From assembly GCF_036227485.1 (NCBI RefSeq), contig NZ_CP109479.1, positions 8,866,001 through 8,930,000 on the forward strand: a DNA stretch of 64,000 nt, given 5' to 3'. The position numbers were made by a program, and so were the translations under genes. Below the pieces are notes generated by a model. That model did not search any database. It had not been told where the DNA came from and saw only the letters and a program-made list of their open reading frames with translations. Positions 17,195 to 26,552 of this stretch are shown here, one piece after another. Numbering within the stretch: position 1 is the first letter of the stretch; each line of letters begins with the position of its first letter. The DNA comes from Streptomyces sp. NBC_01451 (GTDB lineage: Bacteria; Actinomycetota; Actinomycetes; Streptomycetales; Streptomycetaceae).

Positions 17195-18508
17195 ACTACC
17201 CTTACCCGCAAGGTGGTTGAACAGCAGGTTCAGGACGATCGCCGTCAGGCAGCCCGCGCTGATGCCGCTGTTCATCACCGTCTGGAACCAGTCCGGGAAC
17301 TTCGCGTACACCGTGGGCACGCCGACCGGCAGCATGCCCACGGCCACCGAGACGGCCACGACCGTCAGGTTGTGGTTGTCCTTGAAGTCGACCCCGGCCA
17401 GTGTGCGCAGCCCGCTCGCGGCGACGGTCCCGAACATCACCAGGCCCGCGCCGCCCAGCACCGGCGCCGGTACGGCCGCGACCACCGCGCCCAGCTTGGG
17501 CAGCAGACCGAGCAGTACGAGGATGCCGCCGGCGGTCGCCACGACCCAGCGGCTGCGCACCCGCGTCATCCCGACGAGGCCCACGTTCTGCGCGTACGCC
17601 GTGTACGGGAAGGTGTTGAAGACGCCGCCGAGGGCGGTGGAGAGACCGTCGGCCCGCAGTCCGTCGGCGAGGGAGCGGGGCTCGACCTTCCGGCCGGTCA
17701 TCTCACCCACCGCGATCAGGTCACCGGTCGTCTCGGTCATCGTCACCAGCGCCACCACCAGCATGGAGATGATCGCCGACGCCTCGAAGGTGGGCGCCCC
17801 GAAGTGGAACGGCGTGCTGATGCCGGCCCAGTCGGCGTCCCCGACCCCGTCGAAGTCCGTGAAGCCGAAGGGAATCGCCACGGCCAGCCCCACCACGATG
17901 CCGATCAGCACCGCGATCCGGCTCAGGAACGCGGGCGCGAACCGCTGCACACCGAGCACCACCGCCAGTACGAAGGCGGCAAGCGCCAGGTTCTTCGGTT
18001 CGCCGAACTCCGCCGAGCCCACCCCGCCCGCCGCCCAGTTGCCCGCCACCGGCAGCAGTGACAGGCCGATGACCAGGATCACGGTGCCGGTCACGAGAGG
18101 CGGGAAGAACCGCAGCAGCCGTCCGAAGACCGGCGCGAGCAGCACGATCGCGAGCCCCGCGACGATCACCGAGCCGTAGATCGCGGGGAGTCCGCCGCCC
18201 GTCGTACCGATGAGGACCATCGGCGACACCGCCGCGAAGGTACAGCCCTGCATGATCGGCAGCCGGACGCCGAAGCGCCAGAAGCCCACGCACTGGATGA
18301 GCGTCGCGATCCCGCACACCAGCAGATCCGCGGTGATCAGATACGCCAGGTCGGCCGGCGACAGCTTCATCGCGCCGCCGACGATCAGGGGCACGGCCAC
18401 GGCCCCCGCGTACATCGCGAGCACGTGCTGAAGGCCGAAGGCGGCGAGCCGGCTTACGGGCGGGACTTCGTCGACGGGATGCACGGGTGGGGGTGAGACG
18501 GTGGCCAT
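17102..18508 (-). CDS. Nucleobase:cation symporter-2 (uracil/xanthine permease)
   Basis: A 468-residue membrane protein of the NCS2/AzgA-like fold with about 12-14 hydrophobic segments. GLQHVLAMYAGAVAVPLIVGGA is the canonical N-terminal segment. MQGCTFAAVSPMVLIG and TMTETTGDLIAVGEM (segment 8 with the substrate-binding acid) are diagnostic. The NTFPYTAYAQNVGLVGMTRV loop is also conserved. It imports xanthine, uric acid or uracil with protons or sodium. ATG 18508 has GGAG upstream. The C-terminal tail overlaps the end of the ArsR gene. Confidence 0.92.
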   Translation of the reverse strand: MATVSPPPVHPVDEVPPVSRLAAFGLQHVLAMYAGAVAVPLIVGGAMKLSPADLAYLITADLLVCGIATLIQCVGFWRFGVRLPIMQGCTFAAVSPMVLIGTTGGGLPAIYGSVIVAGLAIVLLAPVFGRLLRFFPPLVTGTVILVIGLSLLPVAGNWAAGGVGSAEFGEPKNLALAAFVLAVVLGVQRFAPAFLSRIAVLIGIVVGLAVAIPFGFTDFDGVGDADWAGISTPFHFGAPTFEASAIISMLVVALVTMTETTGDLIAVGEMTGRKVEPRSLADGLRADGLSTALGGVFNTFPYTAYAQNVGLVGMTRVRSRWVVATAGGILVLLGLLPKLGAVVAAVPAPVLGGAGLVMFGTVAASGLRTLAGVDFKDNHNLTVVAVSVAVGMLPVGVPTVYAKFPDWFQTVMNSGISAGCLTAIVLNLLFNHLAGKGSSVDGGDTAEAVGLAGGGGQDAVEKSREEVV

Positions 18509-18671
18509 GGGCACTCCAGGAGCGGCGGCGGGCGAGTGGAGGGTTCGGACACCGTGGGGGAGCGTCCGGACACGACGAGACCGTAAGCGGATTGAACAGT
18601 TTGTTGATTTCTGACCTGTTGCCGGTGTGTGTCATGCCCACCCAGATGCTGGTGACGCGGTCGGGGCCAGG

Positions 18672-20036
18672 TCAGACGTCCGTGCCCCGTGCCGCCGCCA
18701 GCAGTGACCGCCAGTCGGGCAGCTTCACGACGCTCCGGCCCAGCGCGGCGCCCAGTTCCGCCTCGGCTCGCTCGATCGCCTGCCAGCCCGCCCACTCGAC
18801 CGGCCGGAACCCCTCCGCGCGCAGTGCGGTCAGCGGGTCCCGGGGCCTGTCCTGCCGTACGAGTTCGGTGGCGTCCGCCAGCAGGGAGGCCGCCGTCTCC
18901 TTGGCGCAGGGGCGGTTGGTGCCGATGACGCCGGTCGGGCCGCGCTTGATCCAGCCGGCCACGTACTCGCCCGGGGAGGGGCGGCCGTCGCGCAGGACGC
19001 GGCCCGCGAGATGCGGCACGGTGCCGTGGGCCGCGTCGAACGGCAGCCCGTCGAGCGCCACCCCGCGATAGCCGACGGAGCGGAGGACGAGCTGCGCCTC
19101 GATGTCCTCGTACCGGCCCGTGCCGGTGACGCCGCCGTTCCCGTCCGGCACCGTCCGCTCGAAACGCACCGCACCCACGCGGCCCCCGGCGGCGAGCAGC
19201 TCGACCGGACGGCGGAAGAAGCGCAGCAGGATGCGGCGGGCCGCCACCGTGGGAGGCGCGGCGGCCCAGCCGCGCAGTGCCTCCACGTTGCGGCGCTGCG
19301 CGGGAGGCAGGGCCGACGGGTCGGCGTACGCCGGATCGAGCGCCAACTCGGTCTCGTCCACGACGACCTGGGTGTCCGGCAGGGAGCCCAGCTCCCGCAG
19401 CTCCTTGGTCGTGAAGCGAGCCTGCGAGGGGCCGCGCCGGCCCACCATGTGGATGTCGGTCACCCGGCTCGCGGCCAGCGCGGTGAGCGCCGCCTGCGGG
19501 ATGTCGGTCGGGCTCAGCTCGGCCGGGCCGCGCGCCAGCATCCGGGCCACGTCCACCGCCACGTTCCCGACGCCGATGACCACGGCGGATCGCGCCCCGT
19601 GGACGAAGCCGTCGTCGACGGCGTCCGGGTGGGCGCTGTACCAGGACACGAACTGTGTCGCCGACCAGCTGCCGGGCAGCTCCTCGCCGGGAATCCCCAG
19701 ATGGCGGTCGGTGGCTGCGCCCACGCAGTACACCACCGCGTGGTACAGCTCGCGCAGCAGGGAGCCAGGCAGCTCACCGGGGCCGCAGCCGATCCGGACG
19801 CCGCCCAGGAAACGCACCCGGCCGTGCTCCAGGACCGTGCGCAGGTTGTTCTGCAGCGACTTGATCTTCTCGTGGTCCGGCGCCACGCCGTACCGCACCA
19901 GTCCGTACGGCGCCGGCAGCCGGTCGAGGACGTCGACCAGTACCTCCGGATGCTGCTGGACCAGGCTCTGTGCGGTGTAGACCCCGCTCGGACCCGAACC
20001 CACGACGGCGACACGCAACACGGCGGAACCCCTCAC
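18672..20036 (-). CDS. Ferredoxin/adrenodoxin-type NADP reductase (FprA-like)
   Basis: A 454-residue FAD and NADPH enzyme of the glutathione-reductase-like class. VAVVGSGPSGVYTAQSLVQ is the FAD dinucleotide fold; RLPAPYGLVRYGVAPDHEKIK is the adrenodoxin-reductase signature. VIGVGNVAVDVARMLARG is the NADP-binding fold, followed by VGRRGPSQARFT. The C-terminal AGWIKRGPTGVIGTNRPCAKET motif is also conserved. It transfers electrons from NADPH to ferredoxins, probably for cytochromes P450 or other oxygenases. No ferredoxin or P450 gene is adjacent. Confidence 0.92.
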   Translation of the reverse strand: MRGSAVLRVAVVGSGPSGVYTAQSLVQQHPEVLVDVLDRLPAPYGLVRYGVAPDHEKIKSLQNNLRTVLEHGRVRFLGGVRIGCGPGELPGSLLRELYHAVVYCVGAATDRHLGIPGEELPGSWSATQFVSWYSAHPDAVDDGFVHGARSAVVIGVGNVAVDVARMLARGPAELSPTDIPQAALTALAASRVTDIHMVGRRGPSQARFTTKELRELGSLPDTQVVVDETELALDPAYADPSALPPAQRRNVEALRGWAAAPPTVAARRILLRFFRRPVELLAAGGRVGAVRFERTVPDGNGGVTGTGRYEDIEAQLVLRSVGYRGVALDGLPFDAAHGTVPHLAGRVLRDGRPSPGEYVAGWIKRGPTGVIGTNRPCAKETAASLLADATELVRQDRPRDPLTALRAEGFRPVEWAGWQAIERAEAELGAALGRSVVKLPDWRSLLAAARGTDV

Positions 20037-20225
20037 TGCGGGACGCTGCGGAACTCCCTGTTGCTGACGCCTTCAGGATCGCACTCCCGGAGCTGCGCTG
20101 ACAGGGTGCGGGGCGGGACGGGCGCGCGTGTCCGTTCGTATGGAATGTGATGATGCGGTTACGTTCCGTATGTGCTAGAAGCATCCTTTCTTAATCTTTC
20201 CGGTCGCTGCCCGACAGAGGGCGCG

Positions 20226-20708
20226 GTGTCCGTGCGGCCCGCGTGGGAAGTGCAGGAGAACGAGGGCTCGGCGACGACGGCATGGTTCGACGTCCGGCTC
20301 GCCTTCACCGACGGCGCCTGCGTCGACGTACTCGCCGTGGTCCGGGAGGCGGGCGTCTCCATCGAGGACGTACGGGCGCAGCCGGCGCTGTCGCTCGACG
20401 ATCTGGCGGCGCTGGCGGACTGGATCGAGGGACCGCTGTTCGAGGCGTGCGGCGACGGCTCCACGACGGGCGGGGCGGCCGGGGAGTCCGAGATGTGCCT
20501 GCGGCCCCGTCGTGCCCGGCCCGCCTGGCCGCGTGGCATCGAGGGGCGGTGGCTGGTCGCGGAGGAGTACCGCGCGGCCCAGGAGGAGGGCGCCGACCCG
20601 GTTCTCGCCGTGATGTGTGCGACCGGGCACAGCCGGCGCCGGTCCCTCAGACTGATCGCGCAGGCGCGTGACGCGGGGTTCCTGACGCCTCGTCATGCCC
20701 GGCGCTGA
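20226..20708 (+). CDS. DUF6214-like conserved Streptomyces protein
   Basis: A 160-residue cytosolic protein of unknown function. SVRPAWEVQENEG, TAWFDVRLAFTDG and VSIEDVRAQPALSLDDLAAL match my memory of the DUF6214 family. The C-terminal region (GRWLVAEEYRAAQEEGADPV, SRRRSLRLIAQARDAG) looks like a small helical DNA-binding or WhiA-like tail of the kind seen in replication-associated streptomycete proteins. GTG 20226 has GAGGG upstream; an in-frame GTG at 20172 lacks a ribosome-binding site. It stands alone between converging or diverging neighbours. Confidence 0.6.
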   Translation: MSVRPAWEVQENEGSATTAWFDVRLAFTDGACVDVLAVVREAGVSIEDVRAQPALSLDDLAALADWIEGPLFEACGDGSTTGGAAGESEMCLRPRRARPAWPRGIEGRWLVAEEYRAAQEEGADPVLAVMCATGHSRRRSLRLIAQARDAGFLTPRHARR

Positions 20709-20747
20709 GCGGTAGTCCTGGGAGATGCCCGGCTCGGCGGGGGACGG

Positions 20748-21404
20748 CTACATTCCGCGCATCCTGTTGATCTCGGTCGTCTGCTGCGCGATCACGTCGT
20801 CGGCCATCTCCTCGATCCGGACGTTGTTGCCCTGCCCCTTCACCTCGGTGGCCATGGTGACGGCCCCCTCGTGGTGCGTGATCATCAATGTCAGGAAGAG
20901 TTCGTCGAACGCCTTGCCCTTCGCCGCGCGCAACGTGGCGAGCTGGGTCTCGGTCGCCATGCCGGGCATCGCCTCGTGGTCGTGCCCGGTGGGCTTGTCG
21001 TCGCTGCCGTTGTCCTCCAACCAGCCCTGCATCGCGGCGATTTCGGGACCCTGGGCGGCGGCGATGCGCTCGGCCAGCAGCTTCACGGGTCTCGACTCGG
21101 CGCGTTTCGGCACGAGTTCGGTGATCTCGATCGCCTGCGCGTGGTGCTCGATCATCCTGCGGGCGTACGAGATGTCCGCCGAGTTGGGTGAGTCGTCCGG
21201 CAGTTGTGCTTTCGCCTCCTCCGGGGAGAGCGTCCGGGCCGCCTCGCCGGGCAGGCCGGGCGCGATCACCGACGACCCGGTCGCCTGCGCGGACCCGGCG
21301 TCCGCGTCCGGTGACGAGTCCGAGTCGCAGGCACCGAGCGCGAGGGTGAGCGCGAGCGCGGCCAGGACCGGGCGAAAGGTACGGGACGCGCGACGGACGG
21401 GCAC
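20748..21404 (-). CDS. DUF305 lipoprotein
   Basis: A 218-residue exported lipoprotein. The signal (VRRASRTFRPVLAALALTLALGAC) ends in the lipobox LGAC. Two copper/metal-type DUF305 repeats follow, each with paired histidines: SYARRMIEHHAQAI and LTLMITHHEGAV, with TGHDHEAMPGM between. The family is four-helix, ferritin-like, often linked to copper handling. GTG 21404 has GGAGG 5 nt upstream. The divergent neighbour is an LVIVD-repeat protein, a pairing I have seen in other actinomycetes, suggesting joint function at the cell surface. Confidence 0.88.
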   Translation of the reverse strand: MPVRRASRTFRPVLAALALTLALGACDSDSSPDADAGSAQATGSSVIAPGLPGEAARTLSPEEAKAQLPDDSPNSADISYARRMIEHHAQAIEITELVPKRAESRPVKLLAERIAAAQGPEIAAMQGWLEDNGSDDKPTGHDHEAMPGMATETQLATLRAAKGKAFDELFLTLMITHHEGAVTMATEVKGQGNNVRIEEMADDVIAQQTTEINRMRGM

Positions 21405-21615
21405 AACGACCTCCAGTGTCAGGTGGGTTGACGGACACCTCGTGAGTACGGGCGCACCTCGTGAGTGCTGTGTCCGTCCTAGCACGCTTCCATTCGCCGG
21501 TGATCAGAAACTTTCATTACGAATGCGTTGCCCACTGTTGATCGGTGCATGATGAAGACGATACTTCGGAGGACCGTGAACCGTTCTGACCCGAACGGCT
21601 ACCAGGGAGGATGCA

Positions 21616-23118
21616 GTGACCCTGTTGAAAGATCCCCGAACGCGGCACAGACGCCTTGGAGTTGCCGCCGCCGCGGCCGGACTCCTGGCCACCCTGCTGA
21701 CCGCGGGCCCCGCGGCCGCGACCCCCGACCCGGGGGACGGTCCGACGGTGCCGGAGAAGATCTCCAAGAGTGTGCGGACCCAGGTCGAGGAAGCACTGGC
21801 CGAGGGCGAGATACCCGGGGTGGACGAGATCGTCCACTCCGACAACATCACACACCTCACCAACATCCCCAAGGACGCGCTGCCCGGCACCAACTCGGAC
21901 CTCGCCTTCCAGGGGAAGTACGCCTTCTCCGGCAACTACGACGGCTTCCGCGTCTTCGACATCAGCAACCCGAAGGCCCCGAAGACCGTCGCCCAGGTAC
22001 TGTGCCCCGGCGGCCAGAACGACATCTCCGTCTCCGGGAACCTGCTCTTCCTGTCCACCGACTCCTCGCGCAGCGACAGCAGTTGCAACAGCGTCTCGCA
22101 GCCCGCGACCGAGAAGTCGTCGTGGGAGGGCATGAAGATCTTCGACATCACGGACAAGGCGAACCCGAAGTACGTCGCCGCCGTGGAGACCGCCTGCGGC
22201 TCGCACACCCACACGCTGGTGCCCGAGCGCAAGAACGTCTACGTCTACGTCTCCTCGTACTCGCCGAGCGCCGCCTTCCCCGACTGCCAGCCGCCGCACG
22301 ACGGCATCTCGATCATCAAGGTGCCTCGGAACGCCCCCGAGAAGGCGGCGGTTGTCGGCTTCCCGGTGCTGTTCCCCGGTGAGGGCCCCGACGGCGGCGG
22401 CAACCCCGGCTCGCCCACCAACCCCGGCGTCTCCAAGACCACCGGCTGCCACGACATCACCGTGCTGCCCTCCAAGGACCTCGCGGCGGGCGCCTGCATG
22501 GGCGACGGCATCCTGTTCTCCATCAAGGACCCGGAGCACCCGAAGGTCATCGACCAGGTCCAGGACAACGTCAACTTCGCGTTCTGGCACTCGGCGACCT
22601 TCAACCAGAAGGCCGACAAGGTCGTCTTCACCGACGAGTTGGGCGGCGGCGGAGCGGCCACCTGCAACGCGCAGATCGGGCCGAACCGCGGGGCCGACGG
22701 CATCTACGACATCGTTGGCAAGGGCGACAAGCGCAAGCTCGTCTTCAAGAGCTACTTCAAGATCCCCCGCTACCAGGCGGACACCGAGGTCTGCGTGGCC
22801 CACAACGGCTCGCTGATCCCGGTCAAGGGCAAGGACATCATGGTCCAGGCCTGGTACCAGGGTGGTGTCTCCGTCTGGGACTTCACCAACTCCGCGAAGC
22901 CCAAGGAGATCGCCTACTTCGAGCGCGGCCCGGTGACCACCGACCGCGTCACGACAGCCGGCCCCTGGTCGGCGTACTACTACAACGGTTACATCTACTC
23001 CAACGACATCGCCAAGGGCTTCGACGTCCTGAAGCTCGACGACCGGCGCACGGATCCAGCCAAGAAGGTCCGCGTGCGCGAGCTGAACGTCCAGACGCAG
23101 CCGGACTACTTCGACTGA
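21616..23118 (+). CDS. Secreted LVIVD-repeat beta-propeller protein
   Basis: A 500-residue extracellular protein with a signal peptide at 1-35 (PAAA). Repeats of the LVIVD type are visible: FRVFDISNPKAPKTVAQVL, MKIFDITDKANPKYVAAVET, ILFSIKDPEHPKVIDQV and VSVWDFTNSAKPKEIAYFE. These fold as propeller blades. Conserved cysteines and ACGSHTHTLVP suggest metal binding. Enzymatic role is unknown. The GTG start has GGGAGG upstream. Divergent from the DUF305 lipoprotein gene; followed by a strong terminator. Confidence 0.85.
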   Translation: MTLLKDPRTRHRRLGVAAAAAGLLATLLTAGPAAATPDPGDGPTVPEKISKSVRTQVEEALAEGEIPGVDEIVHSDNITHLTNIPKDALPGTNSDLAFQGKYAFSGNYDGFRVFDISNPKAPKTVAQVLCPGGQNDISVSGNLLFLSTDSSRSDSSCNSVSQPATEKSSWEGMKIFDITDKANPKYVAAVETACGSHTHTLVPERKNVYVYVSSYSPSAAFPDCQPPHDGISIIKVPRNAPEKAAVVGFPVLFPGEGPDGGGNPGSPTNPGVSKTTGCHDITVLPSKDLAAGACMGDGILFSIKDPEHPKVIDQVQDNVNFAFWHSATFNQKADKVVFTDELGGGGAATCNAQIGPNRGADGIYDIVGKGDKRKLVFKSYFKIPRYQADTEVCVAHNGSLIPVKGKDIMVQAWYQGGVSVWDFTNSAKPKEIAYFERGPVTTDRVTTAGPWSAYYYNGYIYSNDIAKGFDVLKLDDRRTDPAKKVRVRELNVQTQPDYFD

Positions 23119-23143
23119 CGTCGCCGGCGGAACCCCGAACACG

Positions 23144-23177
23144 CGTCCCGCCGGGCACCTCGGTGCCCGGCGGGACG
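23144..23177 (+). terminator. Strong GC hairpin terminator
   Basis: Sixteen-nt complementary arms (CGTCCCGCCGGGCACC and its complement) with almost no loop, 26 nt beyond the LVIVD gene stop. Confidence 0.75.
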
Positions 23178-23382
23178 CTCGTGTCCGGGGAACACCGCGC
23201 TGATTCCGCATTGACCGAAACGGCCGTGTAGGGACATGCTGTTACTTCTGCGTTGACATTTTGTCAGTTGGCGAGCGTCGACGCAGCCGGAGCGGCCCCT
23301 CGCGGGCGGTTCCGGTCGGCCGCCTGTCTGGGGTGACGCGGGGGATCACCTCAGACCGGCGTGCCCGTCCCGGAACGCGGTG

Positions 23383-24072
23383 TCAGCCGATCAGGTCCAG
23401 TACCGGCCGTAGTCCGTGCGGCCGTTGCGACACCGGCAGATGGTCCACGAAGTGCACCGCGCATCCCAGCGCCGCCGCGCCCCCGTCCGCACGCCGGTCG
23501 TCACCGACCATCAGCACGTCGTCCGGGACGACGCCGAGAGCGTCGCAGGCCACCGTGAACAGGCGCGGGTCCGGCTTCTGGACGCCGTGCTCGTACGACA
23601 GGACGTAGGCGTCGACGTACGGGTCCAGCCCGTGCTCCCGGAAGACGGGACGCAGGTCCCAGCCGATGTTGCTGACCACCCCGACGGAGATCCCGCGCTC
23701 CCGCAGCACACCCAGCACCTCGACCGCGTCTGCGTACGGGGTCCACGCGCCCGGCGTCATGTGCCGCTCGTACAGCGCGTCGTACAACGCCGGGTCCGGA
23801 AGCGGCACTTGCCGGGCGACCCCGGTGTACGCGGCCCTGTGCAGCTCGGCGCTCTCGTCGCGGATCCCCCACACGGCGGCCAGCTCCTCCGGCAACCGCT
23901 CCGGAGCGGCCCCGCCCGGCAGCGCCCCCGCCGCCTCCAGCGCCCGCGCCGACAGAGCCACGTCGGGCTCCGGCAGGACCACACCGTGCTCGGCGAGCAC
24001 GGCGCGCAACCAGGCCTCGGTGGACTCGATACGGAAGAGGGTCCCGGAGAAGTCGAACAGTACGGCAGCCAT
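23383..24072 (-). CDS. HAD-family hydrolase
   Basis: A 229-residue phosphatase-like protein. Motif I is VLFDFSGTLFR, with Ser rather than Gly after the second position. Motif II is in GVVSNIGWDLRP, the motif III lysine is in GVQKPDPRLF, and motif IV is MVGDDRRADGGAA. This is the haloacid-dehalogenase/phosphoglycolate-phosphatase pattern with a helical cap. The substrate is unknown. It stands alone, with about 260 nt of non-coding sequence on its 3' side and about 150 nt on its 5' side. Confidence 0.88.
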   Translation of the reverse strand: MAAVLFDFSGTLFRIESTEAWLRAVLAEHGVVLPEPDVALSARALEAAGALPGGAAPERLPEELAAVWGIRDESAELHRAAYTGVARQVPLPDPALYDALYERHMTPGAWTPYADAVEVLGVLRERGISVGVVSNIGWDLRPVFREHGLDPYVDAYVLSYEHGVQKPDPRLFTVACDALGVVPDDVLMVGDDRRADGGAAALGCAVHFVDHLPVSQRPHGLRPVLDLIG

Positions 24073-24224
24073 GCGCTGGACCCTACCGAAAGCCCTGTCC
24101 GGCGCACGGCCGCCGCGATGGACGTCGGTTCAGGGGTGCCGGCAGCGGGGTGCCGCTGACCGTCGTCGGCGGCCAACCACGTGAGTCGAAGCGGGTGTTG
24201 GGCACGTTCGCGATGCCGATGAGG

Positions 24225-24911
24225 TCAGCGCCGTTCGCGCGCCGACTCGAACCGCTCGTACGACACCACCGCCAGCGTCACCACGAGTGCCCCGAGGAGC
24301 CATCCGCCGAGCACGTCCGACGGCCAGTGGACGCCGAGCCAGATCCGGGTCAGGCCGACGCCCACGACCGAGACCAGCGCCACGGTGACCGCCGTACGCC
24401 ACACGACGCGTCCGGCGCCGTACCGGCGCAGCAGCCACAGCAGGAGGCCGCACACCACCGTGGCGGTCATGGCGTGGCCGGAGGGGAAGGCCGCGTAGTG
24501 CGCGGAGTCGACGGGGTCGGGCCAGACGGGACGGGCGCGGCCGACCGCCGCCTTCAGCCCCTGCTGGAGCGCCGTGCCCAGCGCACAGGCGAGCACCAGC
24601 CAGAGCGCGAGCGGCCACGCCGAGTGCCGCCACACCAGCCACACCGTCACGGCCGCGACCAGCAGGCGCATCGTCAGCGGGTCCCACACCCAGTCCGTCA
24701 GGATTCGGAAGGCGTGCGTCAGCCCGGGTTCGTCGACCGCCCAGCGGTGGGTGGCGCGCGCGATGTCGCCGTCGAGGGTGACCAGCGGGTGCCAGTCCAC
24801 CGCGACCAAAACCAGAAGCAGCACGGAGGAAAGAGTCAGGGCGGCGATGACCCGGACGGCCGGGTGCCGGGCCGGCTGCCGGAGCGGGGGGACAGGGTGG
24901 GAGGTGCGCAT
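24225..24911 (-). CDS. PAP2-family membrane phosphatase
   Basis: A 228-residue integral membrane protein with about six segments. The three PAP2 motifs are present: KAAVGRARP (K-x6-RP), FPSGHAMTAT (PSGH) and TRIWLGVHWPSDVLGG (R-x5-H-x3-D). It dephosphorylates membrane lipids such as phosphatidate or undecaprenyl pyrophosphate. It is followed by, and lies in the same orientation as, the M56 and DUF5134 genes but is separated from them by about 60 nt. Confidence 0.92.
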   Translation of the reverse strand: MRTSHPVPPLRQPARHPAVRVIAALTLSSVLLLVLVAVDWHPLVTLDGDIARATHRWAVDEPGLTHAFRILTDWVWDPLTMRLLVAAVTVWLVWRHSAWPLALWLVLACALGTALQQGLKAAVGRARPVWPDPVDSAHYAAFPSGHAMTATVVCGLLLWLLRRYGAGRVVWRTAVTVALVSVVGVGLTRIWLGVHWPSDVLGGWLLGALVVTLAVVSYERFESARERR

Positions 24912-24968
24912 GAGGCGATCCTCGCCGACGTGCGGGGCGGGAGGCCAACCGAGGCGTACGCCGGCGCG

Positions 24969-25904
24969 CTACCCGAGTGCCCGCAGCCCCGGTACGAACG
25001 CCACCAGCACCGGGATCACCGGCACCAGGGCCCCAGCCGCCGTCAGCCGGAGCCTTCGGCCCGCCGTCAGCCGGTCCGGTGCGGCCAGCAGCCGGTGGAC
25101 GCGCAGCGGGACATGGGCCTGCGGGGCCGGGGACGGGCCGAACACACCCCGGTCCTCGTTGAGTTCGACCAGCGCGAGAGCGGTCGTCACCCGGCCGAAG
25201 CGGCGGGAGGCCATGTCGTCGGCGGCGAGTTCCACCAGCCGGTGCATCTCGTCCCGGAACGAGGCGAAGACCGGCACCTGCGGAAACCCGTTCGCCAGCG
25301 CTCCCGAGCAGTGCAGCAGCCAGTCGTGCCGGGCCCGCGCGTGCCCCTGCTCGTGGGCGAGCACGGCGTCCAGCTGACGTCCCTTGAGGCGGCGCAGCGC
25401 GGCCGTGGTGACGACCAGCCCGGGCGCGGTGCCGGGCAGCCACCAGGCGTCGGCACGCTCGGCCTCCAGGACCACGAGCCGGTCGGGTCGCGGCTCCTCG
25501 CCGGGCAACAGCGGGGCCCGGACGAGGAGTTCGGTACGCCGAAGCCTGCGCCGCCTGCGCGCCCGTACGACCTCGCGGACGAGCATCGCCGCGGTCCACA
25601 GTCCACCGCAGGCGAGCGCCACGGCCGTCGTCGCGGCCCAGGGGCGGGAGGCGCCGAGGACATAGGCCTCCACGACCTCGTGCGGCGCCGGGGCGAACAC
25701 ATGGCCGCGCACGGCCTGCCAGGCAGCCGCCGCGCTCAGCGTCATCGACAGCGCGCAGCACATCAGCACGGCGGCCACCACGCACTGCCACACCCACAGG
25801 GCGACCACCGGTTCGCGGTCCGGCCAGTCCGCGCGGGCGAGCAGCCGCGGGGCGACGACGGCGGTCAGCGCGCCGAGCAGCAGCAGTGCCGCGGGGACCA
25901 TCAT
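24969..25904 (-). CDS. M56-family membrane metallopeptidase
   Basis: A 311-residue membrane protein with three to four N-terminal segments. The zinc motif VLAHEQGHARARHD (HExxH) and the downstream ELAADDMASRRFG provide the third ligand region; a last membrane helix lies at the C-terminus. M56 (BlaR1/MecR1-like) peptidases cleave BlaI-type repressors in antibiotic sensing. Here there is no sensor penicillin-binding domain and no BlaI gene in the neighbourhood, so the partner is missing or elsewhere. Start ATG 25904 or ATG 25901. Confidence 0.88.
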   Translation of the reverse strand: MMVPAALLLLGALTAVVAPRLLARADWPDREPVVALWVWQCVVAAVLMCCALSMTLSAAAAWQAVRGHVFAPAPHEVVEAYVLGASRPWAATTAVALACGGLWTAAMLVREVVRARRRRRLRRTELLVRAPLLPGEEPRPDRLVVLEAERADAWWLPGTAPGLVVTTAALRRLKGRQLDAVLAHEQGHARARHDWLLHCSGALANGFPQVPVFASFRDEMHRLVELAADDMASRRFGRVTTALALVELNEDRGVFGPSPAPQAHVPLRVHRLLAAPDRLTAGRRLRLTAAGALVPVIPVLVAFVPGLRALG

Positions 25905-25991
25905 GGATGCAGCCTATGAGCGGGGCGGTGCTCAGACCTACGGTCCGTCGCGGCAAAGTGACGCAGACCACGGTTTCGTACAGTGGGACAG

Positions 25992-26552
25992 TCAGAGCGT
26001 GATCAGCATGGCGACTGTCGCGATGCCCATGGACAGCCGGCAGGCGCGCGCCAGTTCGGGCCGGTCGCCCCAGCCGAGCGAGCCCGTCCCGCCTCCACCG
26101 CCGACGGCCAGGACCGGTACGGACACCAGACGGACGCCGGACAGCAGGACGTACCCGGTGAAGTAGACGAGCAGTGCCGTCGTCAGCAGGGGGACTCCGG
26201 AGCCGCCGGACGCGTGGTGGTGACCGGGTGCGGTGGCCATCACGGCAGCCATGTAGGCCATGGCGGAAGCGCCCATCAGGTGGTGCAGATGGTGCGGCCC
26301 GGTGCGCGCCGCCCACAGGGCGCGCAGCGCCGCCGCGCCGAAGACGGCCGCGTACACCAGCCAGGCCCAGCGCGGTGGTGCGATTACGGCGGCGGGCACG
26401 GCCATCGCGGCCATGCCGAAGCCCATCAGCGCCTCGCCGCCCGCGGCCCGGCGCTGTTCCTCGACGGTGCTGCGCATCCGCAGCAGGCAGTACCCCCCGG
26501 TCGCCGCGCACAGCGCGACCAGCAGCCACCCGGGCGAAGCCGGACCGTGCAC
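25992..26552 (-). CDS. DUF5134 integral membrane protein
   Basis: A 186-residue protein with about six hydrophobic segments. LMGFGMAAMAV and HLHHLMGASAMAYMAAVMA are typical of DUF5134, and GHHHASGGSGVP gives a histidine cluster that could bind copper. Function is unknown. GTG 26552 has GGGAGG 5 nt upstream. It lies directly upstream of the M56 peptidase gene in the same orientation, so they probably form one transcript. Confidence 0.82.
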   Translation of the reverse strand: MHGPASPGWLLVALCAATGGYCLLRMRSTVEEQRRAAGGEALMGFGMAAMAVPAAVIAPPRWAWLVYAAVFGAAALRALWAARTGPHHLHHLMGASAMAYMAAVMATAPGHHHASGGSGVPLLTTALLVYFTGYVLLSGVRLVSVPVLAVGGGGGTGSLGWGDRPELARACRLSMGIATVAMLITL

